Notes: generated by a model from the sequence alone, not told the origin. A stretch of DNA of 64,000 nucleotides from CAJCIY01 sp964245825 (GCA_964245825.1 CAXTNT010000002.1:1-64000); one strand, 5' to 3'. Shown: positions 43,225 to 51,929, counted from the first letter of the stretch. Made by a program: numbers and translations.

Positions 43225-44184
43225 TCAGCCTGTCGGCACGGCGGTCGGCGTGGACGTGATCGGAGCCGTTATCACGGGCAGCGGCGGAGGGTCGCTACAG
43301 GGGACCTGGCACCCGTACGGGTACCGCGGGTCGATGATGCTGGACAGGTTGCTCTGGGAGACGAACGTCGCATTGAGCGGACCACTGACCACACCGTCGA
43401 GAAGCGTGGAGACGTCCTCGCCGGTGGGGCTGAGGCAGCCGGTGAAGCCGGGAATGATGGTTGTCCCCTCCAGGGTCCCGCCGATGACGGCCGCGTAGGA
43501 GCCGAGTCCGTAGGCATGCGCAATCAGGCGTGCCGGGGTGACGGTTCTGCAGGTCGAGCCGAGGACGAGCGGCTTTCCATCCACGGTGAGATCAGTGACG
43601 TGGACGTTGAGTGAACCGGTGAGTGTCGTGACGTAGGGCACGAAGGTCGTGGTCTGCACGTCCAGCGGCTGCACAAGTCCGTTCACTACCGTCTGGTCCA
43701 GCTCCAGGTTCAGGGAGACCGGGATCGCGCCGAACGCCAGAGTTTTGACGGGGACCGGTCCGATCTGTCCGTACGAGCGCGCGGTCGGGACGCCGTCCGA
43801 GCCCGGATTCAGATAGCGGAAGACCCACCCACGGCTGTAGATGATGGTCCCGCTCGAGGTGAACTGCAGGCGGGACGTGGCGTTGAGTTCGAGGTCGAGT
43901 TCGGGCAGCGTGATAACGGTGGCGTTCTTGCCGCCGACCGCCTCCCCGCCGCCGCGACCTGCCCCGTCTGCCCCGCTCGAGATCGTGATCGACGGGCCGA
44001 TGACGCTGACGCTGGGGATGGGTCCCACCGTGTGGCGCACGTCGACAACCGGTGTCTGCGCGGACGCGACGTGCGACGTCGCCGCCCGCGCCGTCAGCGC
44101 ACCCACCGCGACGACCAGGCTGAGGATTGCGACCGCGACCGTCAGGGTGCGCTGAGACGGGGCTCGACGGCGCAGTCCGCTCAC
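43225..44184 (-). CDS. Predicted secreted protein of unknown function
   Basis: The 319-residue protein has an N-terminal signal or anchor (TLTVAVAILSLVVAVGALTA, about 15-34), a Gly-rich spacer (GADGAGRGGGEAVGGK) and a mostly beta external domain with LELNATSRLQFTSSGTII and many Thr/Val strands. Four Cys (TCRT, GCLS, YGCQVPC) could form two disulfides. The start is GTG 44184 behind GGGGAG; an upstream ATG frame is not conserved. Same surroundings as the Mce locus, so an envelope role is possible. No family recognised. Confidence 0.7.
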   Translation of the reverse strand: MSGLRRRAPSQRTLTVAVAILSLVVAVGALTARAATSHVASAQTPVVDVRHTVGPIPSVSVIGPSITISSGADGAGRGGGEAVGGKNATVITLPELDLELNATSRLQFTSSGTIIYSRGWVFRYLNPGSDGVPTARSYGQIGPVPVKTLAFGAIPVSLNLELDQTVVNGLVQPLDVQTTTFVPYVTTLTGSLNVHVTDLTVDGKPLVLGSTCRTVTPARLIAHAYGLGSYAAVIGGTLEGTTIIPGFTGCLSPTGEDVSTLLDGVVSGPLNATFVSQSNLSSIIDPRYPYGCQVPCSDPPPLPVITAPITSTPTAVPTG

Positions 44185-44540
44185 AACGCTCCCCTCGTCG
44201 AATGCGACGGCTGTCACATCCGGAGCGAGACTAAGTGGGCGGGCCGTCGCCGGGCAACCCCGCAGCGGCTGGGTTCCGCGGAGGCTCCCGGGCCAATGGT
44301 GAGGCCGGTGGCAGACAGCCCACTCCGGTGGCGTCGTTCGTACGCATGACCCAATTCGGGGACCCGGAACCAACGCAGGCATCGAAGGACCGTGCGTCCA
44401 CCGGGGTCGACGTCTGGCGTGGGGCGCATCTCGTGTGTAACTTTCGTCACGCCCCCACACGCGTCGGCAAGAGGCTGACCGGAGTCCATCCGGGGCATAG
44501 GTCCGGCGGTCGCAGACGACCGCCTCACGAGAGGATCAAC
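44185..44540. promoter_or_regulatory. Divergent promoter region between two secreted-protein genes
   Basis: These 356 bp show no coding sequence. They separate the leftward secreted-protein gene from the rightward one and must hold both promoters. An imperfect inverted repeat GTAAC-TTTC-GTCAC lies near 44441-44454, upstream of the rightward gene, and could be an operator; no regulator can be named. Confidence 0.4.
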
Positions 44541-45212
44541 ATGTCCGTCATCTCCCGCAAGAACGTGACCCGCGTCGGCGTGGTCGCCGTCGCCGGGCTG
44601 GCCATTGCCGGTGCAGTCGCCTCCAGCGCCACCGCCAAGGCCCTGACCTACACCGTCTCCGTGAACGGGACGACGACGGGCACCGCGACGCTGTCCGCCA
44701 ATAGCGACAGCAACGGCGTCCAGTTCGACGACAAGACCTCCGGCGTTGGCGCGTCCTGCACCTCGGTGACGAGCACGGCGACCGCCAAGCTCAGCACGAA
44801 GGCCAAGGCCAAGACGCTGGCTACCATCACCAAATCGTCGTACACCGGCTGCACCGTCCCGGCGGTCGGCCTGACCCTGACGATCAAGCAGGTGGGCAAG
44901 TGGCCCTTCGTCGGGACCGGCCCGACCTCGGGTGGCATTACTCCCGGCTACATCAACAAGGTGAACACCACGGTCACCGGCAGTGGATGCTCCTTCACCG
45001 CGACGGGCACGCTGGACGCCACGTACAACAACACCACGCACGTCCTGCGCATTGCCCCGGCTGCGTCCAACCCGCGCCAGGTCACCGTCAGCAAGGTGCC
45101 TACGGGCCAGTGCTTCGGTGCCATCAACAACAACGACAAGGTCGAGGTCACCGCGAACTTCAACGTGCAGTCGACCAAGCCAGCCGGCACGCTGAGCGTC
45201 GTCAGCAACTGA
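44541..45212 (+). CDS. Small secreted Thr/Ser-rich protein
   Basis: The 223-residue protein has a clear signal peptide (NVTRVGVVAVAGLAIAGAVA, cleavage near ASSATAKA). The mature part is beta-rich with many Thr, Ser and Asn residues and four Cys (SCTS, GCTV, GCSF, QCFG), likely two disulfides. The start is ATG 44541 with GAGAGGA upstream. A 16-bp perfect terminator hairpin follows. No family recognised; it is probably an abundant cell-wall or secreted protein given its strong punctuation. Confidence 0.72.
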   Translation: MSVISRKNVTRVGVVAVAGLAIAGAVASSATAKALTYTVSVNGTTTGTATLSANSDSNGVQFDDKTSGVGASCTSVTSTATAKLSTKAKAKTLATITKSSYTGCTVPAVGLTLTIKQVGKWPFVGTGPTSGGITPGYINKVNTTVTGSGCSFTATGTLDATYNNTTHVLRIAPAASNPRQVTVSKVPTGQCFGAINNNDKVEVTANFNVQSTKPAGTLSVVSN

Positions 45213-45248
45213 AGGCCGTGAGCTAGCAGCAACGCTCCACGATCGCCT

Positions 45249-45284
45249 GCGGCGGGTGACCCGGACCACCGGGTCACCCGCCGC
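45249..45284 (+). terminator. Strong hairpin terminator (16-bp stem)
   Basis: GCGGCGGGTGACCCGG and CCGGGTCACCCGCCGC pair perfectly over 16 bp around the tetraloop ACCA, 36 bases after the stop of the small secreted protein. No U-tract follows, as is usual for actinobacterial terminators. Confidence 0.85.
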
Positions 45285-45450
45285 ACCCATGACCGGCCGT
45301 TACCGCCTGCTCGCGAGCCCTGGCCCAGCACGGGATGCGCACATTGCTCCGCTTGGCGCATTGCGTCCCCGCAACAACCGGGACATGGTGTGGTGCCGGT
45401 CACAGTCCCTGCAACGAGGTAGGGACGGCCGCAACTCTCCGAGGTGCTCC

Positions 45451-46374
45451 TTGTTCGCTCTGCTCCCATCCCGTTCACCGCGCCGCGTAGCCGCCCTGGC
45501 GGCCGTAGCCGCGGCAACCATGATCGGCTCCGCCCTCGCCGCCGCCCCTGCGCTGGCGGCCACCCCGAACCCCGGGTCCATCTATCTGGCTCTCGGCGAC
45601 TCGATCCCCTTCGGCTACCAGGAGGCCGGCGCCACGACGCCCCCCAACTACCTGGACGCGAGCTCGCTCGTCGGCTATCCCGAGGACGTCGCGTCGGACC
45701 TGCACCTCCAGGTCGCCAATGCCGCCTGCCCGGGCGAGACGACCGGCAGCTACCTCAAGGTCGGTGCCGCGAGCAACGGCTGCGAGAACAGCCCCGATGG
45801 CCAAGGCGGCCAGACCGGCCCCGGCTACCGACAGGGCTACCTGCTGCACGAGTCCTACACCGGCACGCAGGCCGACTATGCCAAGAAGTTCTTGCGCAGC
45901 CACCCGCAGACTCAGCTGGTGACGCTCCAGATCGGCGCGAACGATGGCCTGCTGTGCCAGGAGACGACGCCCGACCAGTGCCAGAGCGAGCAGGTTGCTG
46001 TCATCAACAAGGCTCAGAAGAACATCGACACGATCCTCAAGCAGTTGCGTGGAGCCGACCACTACACGGGCCAGATCGTGCTCGTGACCTACTACGCCCT
46101 CGATTACAGCAACAGCACGAGCGTGCTGCAGAGTCAGGCAGTCAACAACGCTCTTGCGGGCCACGCCGCGAAGTACCACGCCGTCGTCGCGGACGGCTTC
46201 GGGGCGTTCCAGAGCGCATCGGCCGACTACAACGGCAGCCCGTGCCAGGCCGGCCTGTTGGTCCCGCTGCAGAACCCGGACCCGCGTACCGGTAGCAACT
46301 GTGGCATCCACCCGGACGCTGCGGGCCAGGCTCTGCTCGCACAGACCGTCGAGACGGCGCTGGCGAACAGCTGA
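45451..46374 (+). CDS. Secreted SGNH/GDSL hydrolase
   Basis: The 307-residue exported esterase/lipase-type enzyme has block I LALGDSIPFGY with the nucleophile Ser, block III IGANDG and block V GIHPDAAGQ with the Asp/His pair. The signal peptide is rich in Ala (AALAAVAAATMIGSALAAAP). The start is proposed at TTG 45451, since GAGG stands just upstream and gives a proper n-region; ATG starts farther upstream give a long charged lead. Six Cys suggest disulfides. Substrate, likely a lipid or acylated sugar, is unknown. Confidence 0.85.
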   Translation: MFALLPSRSPRRVAALAAVAAATMIGSALAAAPALAATPNPGSIYLALGDSIPFGYQEAGATTPPNYLDASSLVGYPEDVASDLHLQVANAACPGETTGSYLKVGAASNGCENSPDGQGGQTGPGYRQGYLLHESYTGTQADYAKKFLRSHPQTQLVTLQIGANDGLLCQETTPDQCQSEQVAVINKAQKNIDTILKQLRGADHYTGQIVLVTYYALDYSNSTSVLQSQAVNNALAGHAAKYHAVVADGFGAFQSASADYNGSPCQAGLLVPLQNPDPRTGSNCGIHPDAAGQALLAQTVETALANS

Positions 46375-46388
46375 CGCACTACCGCATA

Positions 46389-46427
46389 ACCGAGGCCCGG
46401 TACGCATCGCGCGTGCCGGGCCTCGGT
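46389..46427 (+). terminator. Strong hairpin terminator (17-bp stem)
   Basis: ACCGAGGCCCGGTACGC (46389-46405) pairs with GCGTGCCGGGCCTCGGT (46411-46427) over 17 bp with one G-U pair and a five-base loop. It follows the GDSL hydrolase stop by 14 bases and faces the convergent RES gene, so it can block both transcripts. Confidence 0.85.
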
Positions 46428-46522
46428 ATGTCCTCGTCTAAGAACAGGAAATGACTGCGGCGACCTGCCAGACGCCGCGTCGCCGTGCGATCGGGTTGCT
46501 CCGCCCGGCGGACGACGACTGG

Positions 46523-47050
46523 TCACGTTTGCATCCCGGTCGGTGGCACAGGCGGTTCAGCAACCCGTGTGCAGCGGGCGGCGAGAAGTTCGACAGGGAT
46601 GGTGGCGTCGCGAAGGAAGACGACGAGGACTCGGCTGTCCGGGCGGGCAGCGCTGGGCGCGAGCAGACCGGGCCAGCCGTCGCTGTACAGCTGCTCGCCC
46701 GTCGCCTGAAACGCTGGCCAGCCTCTCCGTCCAGGACGGGGGGGCGCAAGGCCGACGCGCCCGAGCCGGTCAGGAGCAGACAGGTCAGCTACCTGAAGGG
46801 GCTGCAGGTCGTAGTGCCACAGATCCCGAGGTAGCGCGAGGTTCGGCGGGATAGCCGCCTCTGCCAGGTAGCGGTACCACTCGGCCCAGGCGCACGGCTC
46901 GCCGTCGGCGAGGTAGAGCGCGTCGGCGACCCGACCGCGCTGCCAGCGATTGTCCCCGGGGGGTTGCGGGCGCACAGCTGGATCGGCATCAGCCGGTACG
47001 TGACGGACCCACGATCCCCGCGCGGTCACCCCGTCGACGTCGAGCGCCAC
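46523..47050 (-). CDS. RES-domain toxin (NAD+ phosphorylase type)
   Basis: The 175-residue protein matches the RES toxin fold, which depletes NAD+. The conserved Arg/Glu/Ser pattern is seen: Arg in RHVPADADPAVRP, then NRWQRGRVADALYLADGEPCAWAEWYR with the Glu, and the C-terminal VELLAARCTRV region. The start is GTG 47050, six bases after the antitoxin stop. Toxin after antitoxin is the usual order in mbcA-mbcT-like and Xre-RES pairs. Confidence 0.8.
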   Translation of the reverse strand: MALDVDGVTARGSWVRHVPADADPAVRPQPPGDNRWQRGRVADALYLADGEPCAWAEWYRYLAEAAIPPNLALPRDLWHYDLQPLQVADLSAPDRLGRVGLAPPRPGRRGWPAFQATGEQLYSDGWPGLLAPSAARPDSRVLVVFLRDATIPVELLAARCTRVAEPPVPPTGMQT

Positions 47051-47055
47051 CTCGG

Positions 47056-47394
47056 CTACGCGGCGCCGGGTGACTCGAGTGCGCTGATGAGCCGGGCCAC
47101 CTGCCGAGCGCGGCCGCGTGCGATCAGCTCGAGCGGCGTGTGATCATCGAGGGCCTCCACCGGTTTGACGAGCCAGACCGGGATATACCGGGCCTCGACC
47201 ACGCGCGTCAGCCGATCGGTGATCTCGACCAGCTCGGCGAGCCGGCGAGCCCGTGAACCGGTTGGCGAACTCCGGCCGTTGAACCAATCACGAACCGTGC
47301 TCGGCTTGGCTCCCACCGCCTCGGCGATGATCGAGTCGGACAGGTCGGCGGTCCGGTGGATACGGGCAGCCTCTTCGGCGAAGATGGCGGCCAT
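47056..47394 (-). CDS. Xre/MbcA-type antitoxin of the RES pair
   Basis: The 112-residue protein has an N-terminal helix-turn-helix (SDSIIAEAVGAKPSTVRDWFNGR), a linker helix, and a C-terminal toxin-binding segment with VKPVEALDDHTPLELIARGRARQV, the typical MbcA/ParS-toxin antitoxin end. It neutralises the RES toxin and represses its own operon. It begins the operon; its promoter lies in the following 50-100 bp. Confidence 0.82.
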   Translation of the reverse strand: MAAIFAEEAARIHRTADLSDSIIAEAVGAKPSTVRDWFNGRSSPTGSRARRLAELVEITDRLTRVVEARYIPVWLVKPVEALDDHTPLELIARGRARQVARLISALESPGAA

Positions 47395-48045
47395 GGCTTA
47401 ACGGTAGCACCGCTCCGTCGGTTTTCCGTCAGATTACCGCGGGCATGCGGCTTCATCACGCTGTGCGCGTCTCCCCTCGTCGCTTCGTCTCCCGGGGCCC
47501 TACGCTAGTGGTGGCCATCGTGAGACTTGGCCGTCGACCCGACGTCTACGACCAGTAGTGGCACGCGCGTCGGCCTGATCGGGGACCGCTTGGCTACACA
47601 GCCACGGGCCGCGATCCCGGCGTTCGCGAACGGCACTCCACCACGTGAGACTTTCCGAGGACGACATCCGGGATGACGACGGCAGCCCATGTCAGGTGGT
47701 CGGACACGCCGCATGGTTCCGCCCACAGACGGGCCGTTCAGGTTGGCACCTATGTGCGCGTGCCTGGTGGGCGAGGGGGGAGTTGAACCTCAAGATCCCG
47801 TGTGCGCGCCCGTGAGATCGGGTGCCCAAAGTGTCTGTGCCGCAACCGTTTCCGTGTTTTCTCGTCCGTCCTCGTGCGTCCTCGTCCAGGTGCTGCCAAG
47901 GGTTCAGGTTGGCGCCAGGTTGGCAAGTCGGGCCGCCCCCGAGTGGCCTCACCGAGACCTCCCAGAAGCCTCACGGCCGAGGTGAGGTTCCGGTGCAGTA
48001 CTCGTGCACTTCTCACTCCACAGTGTCGTACGTGGCGGCAGCGGC
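47395..48045. other. Non-coding junction before the integrase
   Basis: About 650 bp without a convincing gene separate the toxin-antitoxin promoter from the integrase. The region contains the tRNA-like 3' fragment at 47765-47789 and short CGTCCTCGT-type micro-repeats near 47870-47890. It is likely the attachment region of the integrated element. Confidence 0.55.
47765..47789 (-). other. tRNA 3'-end fragment, candidate attachment site
   Basis: On the minus strand the sequence reads GGTTCAACTCCCCC then CTCGCCCACCA, i.e. the T-loop, T-stem 3' strand, acceptor 3' strand and CCA of a tRNA. The 5' side of the T-stem and the rest of the cloverleaf are absent. A 3' tRNA segment next to a tyrosine integrase is the usual footprint of site-specific integration (attL or attR). 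The intact tRNA should lie at the other end of the element, outside this window. Confidence 0.55.
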
Positions 48046-49206
48046 GTGAAGGGCGGCACGCGCAAGCGCGGCGCCGGCTGGGAGTATCTCTACCGCGAGC
48101 CGGACCCGATGACCGGCGGACGCGGGCGCTTGCGATCCAAGGCCGGGTTCCCGACGAAGGCCAGCGCGGAGGCCGCCCTGAGGCAGGTCCTGGCCACGAT
48201 CGACACCCACAGCTACGTCTCGCCGAAGGCGCTCACCCTGGCCGAGTACCTCGAGGCGCAGTGGCTCCCGGCGGTCGCTCCCACGCTGCGGCCCGCCACC
48301 CACTACAGTTACGGCCGCAACATGCGCCTCCATGTGCTCCCTGCCCTCGGCGGCGTCCAACTGCAGGCGCTGACGCCGAACGCGCTCAATCTGTTGTACG
48401 CGCAGTTGCTCTCCGGCGGCCGGCTCGACGTGAAGGGACGCGGGCGACCGCTCGCACCAAAGACGGTCCGCTACATCCACGACATTCTCAGCCGCGCACT
48501 TCAGGACGCGTTCCGCTGGCAACTCGTGAGCCGCAACGTCGGGAAGCTGGCGATCCCGCCGAGGCCGAAGTTCACCTCCCGACCCGAGTTGGTGACGTGG
48601 TCGCCTGCCGAGTTGCAGGCTTTCCTGCGTCTCATCGCCGGCCACCGGAACGCGGCGGCGTACCTCACGCTCGTCACCACCGGAGCGCGACGGGGAGAGA
48701 TCCTCGGCCTCGCGTGGACGGACGTCGACCTGACTGGCGGAAAACTGCACGTACGCCGGAGCCTGGTCTGCGTCACCCACGCGCCGCAGTACTCCTCGAC
48801 CAAGACCAGCAAATCGCGTCGAACGATCGCCCTAGACCCGGCGACGGTCGCCGCTCTCCGGACGCACCGCGCGAACCAAGCTGTCGAGAAGCTCGCGGCA
48901 GGCGTCGACTACAACGACCACGGTCTGGTGTTCTGCGGGCCCACCGGTGGTCCGGTCCATCCCGAGCGCTTCAGCCGGACCTTCGAGCAGACCGTCAAGC
49001 TGAACCATCTGCGCCGTATCCGGCTGCACGACCTGCGCCACACCTGGGCCTCCCTCGCGCTTCAGGCCGGGATCCACCCGAAGATCGTGAGCGAGCGCCT
49101 CGGCCACGCCAACATCACGATCACCCTCGACATCTACAGCCACGTCCTGCCGTCGATGCACTCCGAGGCCGCCAACGCGGTCGCAGCCCAGATTCTTGGG
49201 TCGTGA
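48046..49206 (+). CDS. Tyrosine site-specific integrase
   Basis: The 386-residue recombinase has an N-terminal arm-type region, a core-binding SAM-like domain (about 60-165) and a catalytic domain with R215 (TTGARRGEI), Lys in TKTSKSRR, H328 and R331 (HDLRHTW), H354 (LGHANI) and the nucleophile Y364 (DIYSH). All catalytic residues are present, so it is probably active. Start at GTG 48046 is favoured by family N-termini; GTG 48004 is possible. No excisionase or relaxase is near, so the element type is unclear. Confidence 0.92.
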   Translation: MKGGTRKRGAGWEYLYREPDPMTGGRGRLRSKAGFPTKASAEAALRQVLATIDTHSYVSPKALTLAEYLEAQWLPAVAPTLRPATHYSYGRNMRLHVLPALGGVQLQALTPNALNLLYAQLLSGGRLDVKGRGRPLAPKTVRYIHDILSRALQDAFRWQLVSRNVGKLAIPPRPKFTSRPELVTWSPAELQAFLRLIAGHRNAAAYLTLVTTGARRGEILGLAWTDVDLTGGKLHVRRSLVCVTHAPQYSSTKTSKSRRTIALDPATVAALRTHRANQAVEKLAAGVDYNDHGLVFCGPTGGPVHPERFSRTFEQTVKLNHLRRIRLHDLRHTWASLALQAGIHPKIVSERLGHANITITLDIYSHVLPSMHSEAANAVAAQILGS

Positions 49207-49405
49207 CTCGCCGGGGCAGTTGCCCAGGGCCGCGGCGTCTGCGACAGGCACCGGAATTGCACCCCGCTTGGCGACTAAGTCCTGGCTAGTTCCCGACCGT
49301 CGCAGGCGCCGTGCGTACTTCAGGACGAGCGCCAGCTCCCTGCCACCGTCGCCGCTGTCCAGAAGCAGCGATGATCGTAACTCCTGGCCACCCAGGTGAC
49401 GAAGG

Positions 49406-50017
49406 CTAGGAGTTAGACCCCTCAAGGCGCCGCTTCTCGGCGGCTTCAAGGTACCGACGGGCCTTGGGCAACGAGTCGAGCCAGTACCCCAACGCCAGCG
49501 CGATCAAGAATACGTCGAACACGCCGAAGAAGACGCGGGCGCCGCCATGCTGGACGACGGCGTCGAACGCCGTGGCGATGAACAGCCAACCGAGCACCAT
49601 CATGCTGTAGCGAGCCTGGCTCACCGTCCGCAGCGCCGTCTCGCGCTCGACGGACGCCATCAACGGGTCGTCGCTGGGAGTGCCCCGGCGTACGTTGCGC
49701 CCTACCGCCCGCCGCTGACGTCGCGGGAGGCCCGCGACGATGGGAGCGGCGAACGTACTGTCACGGTGGCGCACCAGATATCTCACGCCGAACCCTGCCG
49801 CAACGAGCAACAGGAGGGCTACCGCGCTTAGTGCGACGGTGGCCGTGACGATGGTCGCGACGCTGTGATGTTCGTGCGTATTGCGAGGGTGATGCCTGGT
49901 CTCGACGACGGGCACCACGACAGCCACAACGACGACGACGAATGACATCGAGATCCACCACCGGCGCTTGGCCCGTTGCGCGATCTCTTCCCGGCCTGGC
50001 CATCCCCCCTCGATCAT
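49406..50017 (-). CDS. Hypothetical membrane protein
   Basis: The 203-residue protein has four predicted helices: near 22-40, 55-78 and two near 140-178. The segment between helices two and three is basic. The C-terminus is a charged helix (KARRYLEAAEKRRLEG). No family recognised. It sits just behind the integrase in opposite orientation, so it is likely cargo of the element. Confidence 0.65.
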   Translation of the reverse strand: MIEGGWPGREEIAQRAKRRWWISMSFVVVVVAVVVPVVETRHHPRNTHEHHSVATIVTATVALSAVALLLLVAAGFGVRYLVRHRDSTFAAPIVAGLPRRQRRAVGRNVRRGTPSDDPLMASVERETALRTVSQARYSMMVLGWLFIATAFDAVVQHGGARVFFGVFDVFLIALALGYWLDSLPKARRYLEAAEKRRLEGSNS

Positions 50018-50117
50018 GAAAGTACGTTACCCATTCCGCCCCGCCTTTCCAAGAGGCGAGAGCACCGGCCCAGCGCCTTGCCAAAATCATTCCCGGCAAG
50101 CTCCCCGCTTGATCGCG

Positions 50118-50383
50118 CGATGCACAGGTGCGTGATCACCTGACCTGGCCCCACTTTGGTCTTCGTTCTGCATGAATGTTGGCCCCGCCTGGGTGATCAT
50201 TCCGCCTGGTGGGACCGCGCCGTCGCGTCCGGCTGCCTCGATCCCGAGGTGGTGTTGATGGATGCCCGCCGCGACACCACCCAGGTCGCACCCGTCGTCC
50301 CGATCGGCGCACTCGCCCGTTACGACCGACCCACACCGAGCCTTGCCGACTACGACCAACTACTCACCGGGAGCGGAACATGA
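50118..50383 (+). pseudogene. IS21-type remnant: terminal sequence fused to IstA C-terminus
   Basis: Bases 50118-50200 contain the repeats typical of IS21 ends (TGATCACCTGACC, TGGCCCCAC, then GTTGGCCCC and GGTGATCA). They run directly into the last 60 or so codons of an IstA-like transposase (VVPIGALARYDRPTPS, ending at TGA 50381-50383). Most of istA, including the DDE catalytic core, is missing, so an internal deletion joined the left end to the 3' end of the gene. Confidence 0.65.
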
Positions 50384-51168
50384 CCACCACGACGAGCACG
50401 GTCGATGCGGCGGCGCAGGCCTCGATCGGCGCGGCGGCACGTGAGCTGTATCTGCCGACCGTCCGCACTGAAGCCGCGAGACTGGCCGAGATCGCCGGCA
50501 GGGAACGGCAAACACACCCTGCGCTATCTCGCTGAGGTCCTCGCCGCCGAGGTCGATGACCGCACCGAACGACGGCGGACCCGACGGATCAACGACGCGA
50601 AGTTCCCGCGGCTGAAACGGCTCGCGGACTTCAACGTCGACGCCGTCCCCTCGATCCAGCCCACCAACCTCTGCCGGCTTTCCGCCGGGCACTACATGGA
50701 CGCCGGCGATCGCGTCGTGCTGCTCGGCGACTCCGGAACAGGCAAGTCCAACCTGCTGATCGGGCTCGGCCTCGCTGCCTGCGAACGGGGCCGCCGAGTC
50801 CGCTACGTCACCACCGCGCAACTCGCGAACGAACTCGTTGAGGCCACCGACGAACGGTCCTGTCGCGCGTGGTCGGCGGCTACGGCCGCCCGACCTCCTC
50901 TGTTTGGACGAGCGTTGGCTACGTCCAGATCGACCCGCGCGGCGCAGAGCTGCTGTTCCAGATCATCACCGAACGCGAGGAGCGAGCCTCGATCGCGATC
51001 GCCACCAACCTGCCGTTCAGCGAATGGGGATCCGTGTTCCCCGACCCGCGTCTGGTCGCCGCCATCGTCGACCGCGTCACCTTCAACGCGCACATCCTCG
51101 AAACCGGCACCCAGTCCTACCGGCTGCGCACTAGCAAGACCACCGCCCGGCGCAAGCGAGCCGGATAG
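50380..51168 (+). pseudogene. Frameshifted istB (IS21 helper ATPase)
   Basis: The ATG overlaps the istA stop as in live IS21 elements, but the reading frame is broken at least twice, near 50450-50500 and near 50850-50880. Pieces in three frames together give an IstB protein: an N-terminal LAEVLAAEVDDRTERRR segment, Walker A GDSGTGKSNLLIGLG, then the ITEREERASIAIATNLPF segment with VDRVTFNAHIL. The Walker A differs from the usual GPTGTGKSH. It cannot make a working helper. Confidence 0.8.
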
Positions 51169-51169
51169 C

Positions 51170-51499
51170 TCAACGAGGCTGGGCGCTCACGCTGATCCGA
51201 TCCAGCGCCGGCCACTCCATCGGCGGGGCGTCGTAATAGACGTACTCCAAGTAGCTGAGCCGACCGTCATCGACGAACAAGATGATCTCGCCCGGCACGT
51301 CGTCACCCTGCGGGCTCACGACGCCCTCGGCCGGCGCAAGCCGGGAGGTCAAACCTAACGCCCGGGGCGCGTTGTCGGGCACCGCGATCGCGATCGAAGG
51401 ACAACCGCAGTTGCATCCTCCGACGACCGTTGCAGAGCCTGCCTGCACTCGCAACACATCGACACCGGAGAACTCCACGCTGAGCAGCAAGGCCAGCAC
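51170..51499 (-). CDS. Hypothetical protein with Cys-rich centre, partner of the next small gene
   Basis: The protein of about 110-117 residues has VGGCNCGCPSIAIAV in the middle and LFVDDGRLSYLEYVYYDAPPMEWP towards the end. This pattern I have seen as an uncharacterised actinobacterial family of stand-alone genes. GTG 51499 follows GGCGGAGGGC; a CTG at 51520, overlapping the upstream gene's stop, may be the true start. It follows the 69-residue gene and is probably its partner. Metal binding by the Cys cluster is possible. Function unknown. Confidence 0.6.
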   Translation of the reverse strand: MLALLLSVEFSGVDVLRVQAGSATVVGGCNCGCPSIAIAVPDNAPRALGLTSRLAPAEGVVSPQGDDVPGEIILFVDDGRLSYLEYVYYDAPPMEWPALDRISVSAQPR

Positions 51500-51516
51500 C
51501 GCGCCCTCCGCCGCCG

Positions 51517-51726
51517 TCAGCTGCCGCGCCCTATGGCGAGCGCACCGGGGACCAGCTGGTCGACCTCCCACCCGCTCGGATGCGGGTACAACGCGGCCAG
51601 GGCGCCGAGGCTCTCGCCGTCGAACCCCTCAGCGAGCAGGTACGCCGCGACGGTTGGCCACTGATCGGACCCAGGCAGGCCGAGGCGATGCGCCGCGGAC
51701 ACCGCTAGGACCAGGTCACTCGTCAC
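51517..51726 (-). CDS. Small hypothetical protein, intact copy of a duplicated gene
   Basis: The 69-residue protein begins at GTG 51726 behind GAGGAG (TSDLVLAVSAAHRLGLPGS) and ends ALYPHPSGWEVDQLVPGAL plus a short tail. Its first two thirds are duplicated at 55.6-55.8 kb. It overlaps the start region of the Cys-containing gene. No domain recognised; the size and pairing resemble immunity or antitoxin genes. Confidence 0.55.
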   Translation of the reverse strand: MTSDLVLAVSAAHRLGLPGSDQWPTVAAYLLAEGFDGESLGALAALYPHPSGWEVDQLVPGALAIGRGS

Positions 51727-51742
51727 GCCATCAGTCTCCTCG
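51607..51742. repeat. 136-bp repeat, copy A
   Basis: This segment, from GAGGCTCTCGCCGTCGA to CAGTCTCCTCG, is repeated in the same orientation at 55703-55838 with about nine mismatches. It covers the start region and first 40 codons of the small hypothetical gene plus its ribosome binding site. Confidence 0.9.
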
Positions 51743-51929
51743 TCGCGCAATCGTGCCCGGATCGTGTCCGGCTCCTGCTGGTGCACACTCGCCGTTGACG
51801 GCATGGTCGGTACGTGGGTGGGCGAGGTCGGGGGTGGGCGGCGGTGGTCGCCAACCGAGGCGCGACCAGCCTGAGCCGGCCGCGGTGCGCCCGTCCTGCC
51901 GTGATGCCCTGATGAGGCACACTCGCACC

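Noticed and set aside
47870..47895. CGTCCTCGT micro-repeats as a CRISPR-like array
   Set aside because: Units are about nine bases and contiguous, with no spacers; no CRISPR array or cas gene is present in the window.
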